NCBI RefSeq assembly: GCF_030272615.1
Contig: NC_081410.1
Span: 501,356,442 to 501,420,441, forward strand
Source of the DNA: Cryptomeria japonica
Lineage: Eukaryota; Streptophyta; Pinopsida; Cupressales; Cupressaceae
Direction: 5' to 3'
DNA length: 64,000 nt
The position numbers were made by a program, and so were the translations under genes. Below, piece after piece: positions 60,484 to 64,000 of this stretch (its first letter is position 1; each line of letters opens with the position of its first letter). A model generated the notes under the pieces. That model had not been told where the DNA came from. It worked only from the letters and a program-made list of their open reading frames with translations, and searched no databases.

Positions 60484-61426
60484 TGCTTAAAGTCGGTCGA
60501 CACCAAGTTGAGAAGCTTTGGTGTAGATGGTTTTTGGATACTGGCAGCTCATGCGTGTGGATATTTATTTGGTATGAATTGCTTGCAGGGTGTCGTATTC
60601 TCTGGTTTGATGTCGTGCTATTTAACAATGGTATACCCTTCTTTCCATCAAACAATTGCTTTTCTTTCTTGGCGATTCGCTATGGAGACCCCTATCCTCC
60701 TTGAAGCTACTTGTCGCCAAATGGCTTTCCTAGGCGAAATCATAGACAAACATCTACAAGAGGTCCTCTTCTCTCAGCATCCTCTCATTCTCCACAACGT
60801 TAAGAGGATTCTAGGAAAGGAATTCCTCATGGCGTATCACACGTACAAAGCCAACGCCGATATCCCAACATTTTTTCTTGCAATGATAATTTACTTGGGT
60901 ACAGTGTAAACAGAAAGCAAAACTGTTAACACAAATGATGTTTAAGCATCACCTGTTGGGGGAAATAGATGTTGTATTGGACAATATTGATGCCAATCTT
61001 AGAATTTCACTACCCCAAAATTACTATATGTCACTAGGCAACGGAGCGGAGGTAAAGAAGCTTGTGATTGTTAATTCTCTAGATTTCGAGTCTCTCTGAG
61101 CAACCTAGCCTGGCATCTCCAGGAACATTGATTTCCTGCTTAAAGCGGCTGGCATACAAAGCGGTTTCACATCGGAATGGTGGGCAAAATTTCTCCGTGA
61201 TGAAGATATAGCGGGAATCGATGACTTTGGGATTTTGGAGAACGAAGATCTAGTGGATGGAAATGACTGGGGTTTTGGGTTGGGCGAAGAGTGGTTCCCA
61301 AATGACTACCGACTCCCAAAGGAGAAGGCCGAATCGAGAGCTCATTTGAATTGTGGCACAAAATGTCCCATTGTTCTGGATGTGGCTAATGCACTAGCGA
61401 ATGATGCTTCTGAAGAACCTCTTTGA
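60484..61426 (+). pseudogene. Third coding-like region at the LINE 3' end, unknown protein
   Basis: After the RNase H stop and about 390 bp, a frame runs 60484-60909 with LRSFGVDGFWILAAHACGY, FHQTIAFLSWRFAMETPILL and LQEVLFSQHPLILHNVKRIL. A one-base frame change near 60900 leads to a second stretch, 60938-61426, with GEIDVVLDNIDANLRISLPQ, SGFTSEWWAKFLRDEDIAGI and DWGFGLGEEWFPNDYRLPKE. Two stops lie near 61095-61110. The sequence looks protein-like (Trp-rich, balanced composition) and ends at TGA 61424-61426. I recognise no family. It lies inside the TSD, so it moved with the LINE. It could be a LINE third ORF or a captured host gene piece. Confidence 0.5.
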
Positions 61427-61694
61427 CTCTGGTTGTCAATAGGCCCTCTGGTCTCTCTTCTTTTTGAGTTTGCATATTTTTGTCTTAAAACATTTGTATC
61501 TGTAAGAGGTTGGTTTATGTTCGTACTCTTCCAACCTTTAGGGCTGGTCTTTCTTGTCTTAGACTTGAGCTAAGGTAGGGGGTTTTCTTCCTGATTCTTT
61601 CCCCCTACCGCTCTTTTTGAATCAGGCCTTGTATTCTCATTTTTGTTTAATACAAGGGTGCTGCCCCTATGCATCTATTTACTTATTAAAAAAA
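61427..61694 (+). other. LINE 3' untranslated region and A-tail
   Basis: A T/C-rich stretch with GTTTAATACAAGGGTGCTG near 61645 is followed by CTTATTAAAAAAAAA. The A-tail abuts the second TSD copy, so this is the true 3' end of the inserted LINE. Confidence 0.8.
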
Positions 61695-61713
61695 AATATT
61701 TAGATGTCCATTT

Positions 61714-62530
61714 TGTATTTTTACTACCACATATAATGTAAGATTTTAAAATTTTTACCATCCTAATGAGATAAATCATGATTATGGTGCGACCTTGGAG
61801 GAGGGTTTTAAGGAGAAAGGCTTACATTTTCAAAAAGAAAAAGAAAAAGTCCTCATCAATTGGTGCTCAAATTCTTTCGAGGTCCTTATATGGTCAATTT
61901 CAAGTGCTTTTCTTGACCTAAACTAGATTGGATAAAAAGTTGAATTTACATTGAAAGATGATAGAAAGTTATTGGTTGCCTTGTTTGTAGTGGGAATAAT
62001 TTTTAGACTTTAAATTGATGGGGCTCATGTTAATTATGACCTTAAGCTCATATGTTCTATTTCTTAATGATGAATATTTTGTTCTTATATCACATTATTG
62101 TGTAGGACCTATTTAGTGCATACTTAAATTAGTTCCTCTAATGTAGATTTTAACTTTCAATTTATAAGGGTGAAATATTTATAAAAATGGATTTATTTTG
62201 TTTGAGTTGTTTTTTTATTTTAATTATGTTAAAAATATCTTAAAGTATCTAGTAAAAGGTATTAGTGTTGATTAATTTTATTTGTATAAGAATTATTTTA
62301 TTTTATTTGAACATTATTTTAAAATCATTTTATTTTTATTTTTAATTAAGAGTTATTTTTATTTGTTTAAAAAAATTATAGTTATTTTATTTATTAAAGA
62401 GGTATTTTATCTTATTTAGTTTTTATGTAGGGTTTCACATGACAATCTATGTCTTGTTGTTATTGTAAAATGTCTCTTGGTGTAATTAATGTACGAGGGG
62501 CATTAATCTATTTTAAAAACATTTAATGTC
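61714..62530. other. AT-rich spacer between two LINEs
   Basis: T/A-rich sequence with long runs of TTATTTT and no gene. It continues the host sequence interrupted by the LINE at 53973. Confidence 0.5.
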
Positions 62531-62532
62531 TG

Positions 62533-64000
62533 TTGTTCATGGTGGTTTTTGCAGGTGGGGATCATCCCCCACCGCCTTCAGGCCCCGCTTTGGACTCTAT
62601 GATGCTGACAAATTCTGTCACATCCCCTCCTGCCACCATGGTGGTTCCTCCTTCCGGTCTGAGTGAGTTTCAGTTAGTTGCGACCTGTCTGCCTAAGGCT
62701 ATGACAGTTGATGGTTCTAAACAGGAGTTCATTGGTCACGCTCGTGGTTTATGCTCCTAAACCTGATGTGTCAATTGTTCATGATGAACAAACTATCACT
62801 GGACCTCAAACTGATAGCTCAAACCTCAAAGGTTGAAAAAACATGTTGGTCGGGAACACTGAGACTGTGGATCTCAACATCGTCCTCGTCTTCTCTCAAA
62901 TTGAGGAGGGAATGGCTTTAGAGCTCCCTGACACAGTTTTAAACCATATCTTGCTCAACATGGCCAACACCCTGGTGGGAAAAAAATTCTCTCTTTGCCC
63001 CACGATGGAAATGGTTAGAAAATGGGTTAAGGACAAATGGAAGCTGAAAGGGAGTGTCTTTGTTAGCGCTATGTCTGGAGCCCTCGTCCTCTTCAAATTC
63101 ACTGCTGAGGAGGATGTCGCTCTTGTCCTTTCTGGCTATTGGTTTTATTGACGATGCAACCTATCCCTATGTCGATGGAAGGTTGGTTCTGACCCAGCAA
63201 CTGATTTGCAGAAAATTGCCCTGGTTTGGGTGCGACTCCCGGGGCTCCCCCTTGAGTACTGGGATGAGTCCATCTTTAAATGGATTGGGAACACCTTTGG
63301 ACACTTTGTTGGTGTTGATGAGATTACCAGAACCAAATCATGTCTGGTCTATGCACGATTATGTGTTCAAGCTACCGTGAGTATGAATCTCCTTAACTTT
63401 ATAACCCTCATGTCTAAGCTGGGTAGTTGGACCTAGGCCCTTGTTTATGAAAATGCCACTCTTTTCTACCAAAAATGTCAAAAAGTAGGGCATATTATCT
63501 CTCAATGTAAAGATTTGGATCACATTCCTCTCAAGCTCAAGGGCTTGACTCTTGATGAAAGCCTCGAGCCAATGGTTTCTCCCAAGCCTAATGGTCTGAC
63601 AGTTGGGCAAGATGTGGCTTCTGCTTTTGGACCTGGTTTGCTTTCCCCTACAGTTGATGACCCAGTTACGGAAGAGTACCCTTTTGTTGAGAGTATTATC
63701 AACCTTCTCAAATCTCCTGCAAATATTGAGGATTAGGCCCCTAAGTCCGCTTTGAAGGAGCCGTGCATCTCCCCGATGGCTAGCTCGGTTCAACCTATTG
63801 ATCAGTTGGAAGATGGAGAAATTGTGAGGGGCCCCATTATTGCCCGTGAGAGGGCTCGCTCCTCGACGGTGTTAACTCACCCCACTCCAAACTTGGGCCT
63901 TCCCTCTCTTGGTACACTTGGAACTTCATCCATTGGTTGCAAGATATGTGATGATGAGGGTTGGACTACTCAGAGATGCAAAACCAGGAATACAAATCCT
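62533..64000 (+). pseudogene. Second LINE, ORF1 (partial, runs off the window)
   Basis: A second plant L1-type ORF1. The frame 62533-62760 is Pro/Ser-rich. After a frameshift near 62745 the main frame continues through the DUF4283 region: MVRKWVKDKWKLKGSVFVSA, LVLFKFTAEEDVALVLSGYW, then KIALVWVRLPGLPLEYWDES and IGNTFGHFVGVDEITRTKSC. Two compensating frameshifts fall between 63149 and about 63200. The zinc knuckle near 63467-63505 reads YQKCQKVGHIISQC, with Tyr where the first Cys should be. Stops are at 63434 and 63734. The acidic/Ser-rich tail continues to the edge. ORF2 would lie outside the window. Confidence 0.85.

Larger units (their letters stand above)
53954..61713 (+). mobile_element. 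Full-length L1-type LINE with 19-bp TSD
   Basis: AATATTTAGATGTCCATTT occurs at 53954-53972 and again at 61695-61713, directly after an A-rich tail. The body, 53973-61694, is 7722 bp. It holds ORF1 (54014-55903), ORF2 (55900-60090) with endonuclease, reverse transcriptase, zinc-binding region and RNase H, a third coding-like region (60484-61426), and a 3' region ending CTTATTAAAAAAAAA. The TSD and A-tail are signs of target-primed reverse transcription. Stops, frameshifts and changed catalytic residues show it is dead. Confidence 0.95.

Overview
The window is nuclear DNA of a seed plant. It has one intact protein gene, a bHLH-MYC transcription factor, and is otherwise mostly retrotransposon sequence in several states of decay. 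The AT-rich, very repeat-dense layout with nested LTR elements would suit a large gymnosperm (conifer-like) genome. That assignment is an inference from style; no diagnostic gene proves it.

1-10.4 kb holds old debris: LTR-like sequence, a Gypsy-type relic with a G-patch, an old LTR of a family seen again at 26.5 kb, a tRNA-derived SINE with clear target-site duplications (TSDs), and a cluster of small hairpins.

10.45-30.5 kb is a nest of LTR elements whose borders can be read to the base. Element A (10453-30494, + strand, TSD TGAAC) is a gag-protease-only Copia-like element. Element B (12712-28546, - strand, TSD GATTA/GATTC) lies inside A's gag and carries a truncated gag with coiled coil and zinc knuckles plus a long lysine-rich coding relic of unknown function. 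Element C (16862-24633, - strand, TSD CATCC) is a complete Copia element inside B. Element D (26530-27726, TSD ATAAT) is a solo LTR inside B's right LTR. B and C share LTR motifs, primer-site layout and repeated purine tracts, so B looks like a non-autonomous partner of C-type elements.

30.5-46 kb contains a Gypsy gag-protease relic, LINE ORF1 remnants, local tandem duplications and an 882-bp Mutator-like non-coding element with 9-bp TSDs. 46.4-49.1 kb carries the bHLH gene on the minus strand. Its coding region is a single 588-codon exon. A probable 5' intron would join a second upstream ATG in frame.

49.8-53.3 kb is a diverged minisatellite of about 102 bp per unit, interrupted by a truncated Copia element (E). 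53973-61694 is a full-length L1-type LINE with a 19-bp TSD: ORF1, then ORF2 (endonuclease, reverse transcriptase, zinc-binding region, RNase H) starting in an ATGA overlap, then an unexplained third coding-like region. A second LINE ORF1 begins near 62.5 kb and runs off the window.

Coordinates of element ends were read by eye and rest on TG...CA ends, TSDs, primer sites and purine tracts. Functions of relics rest on motif recognition only.
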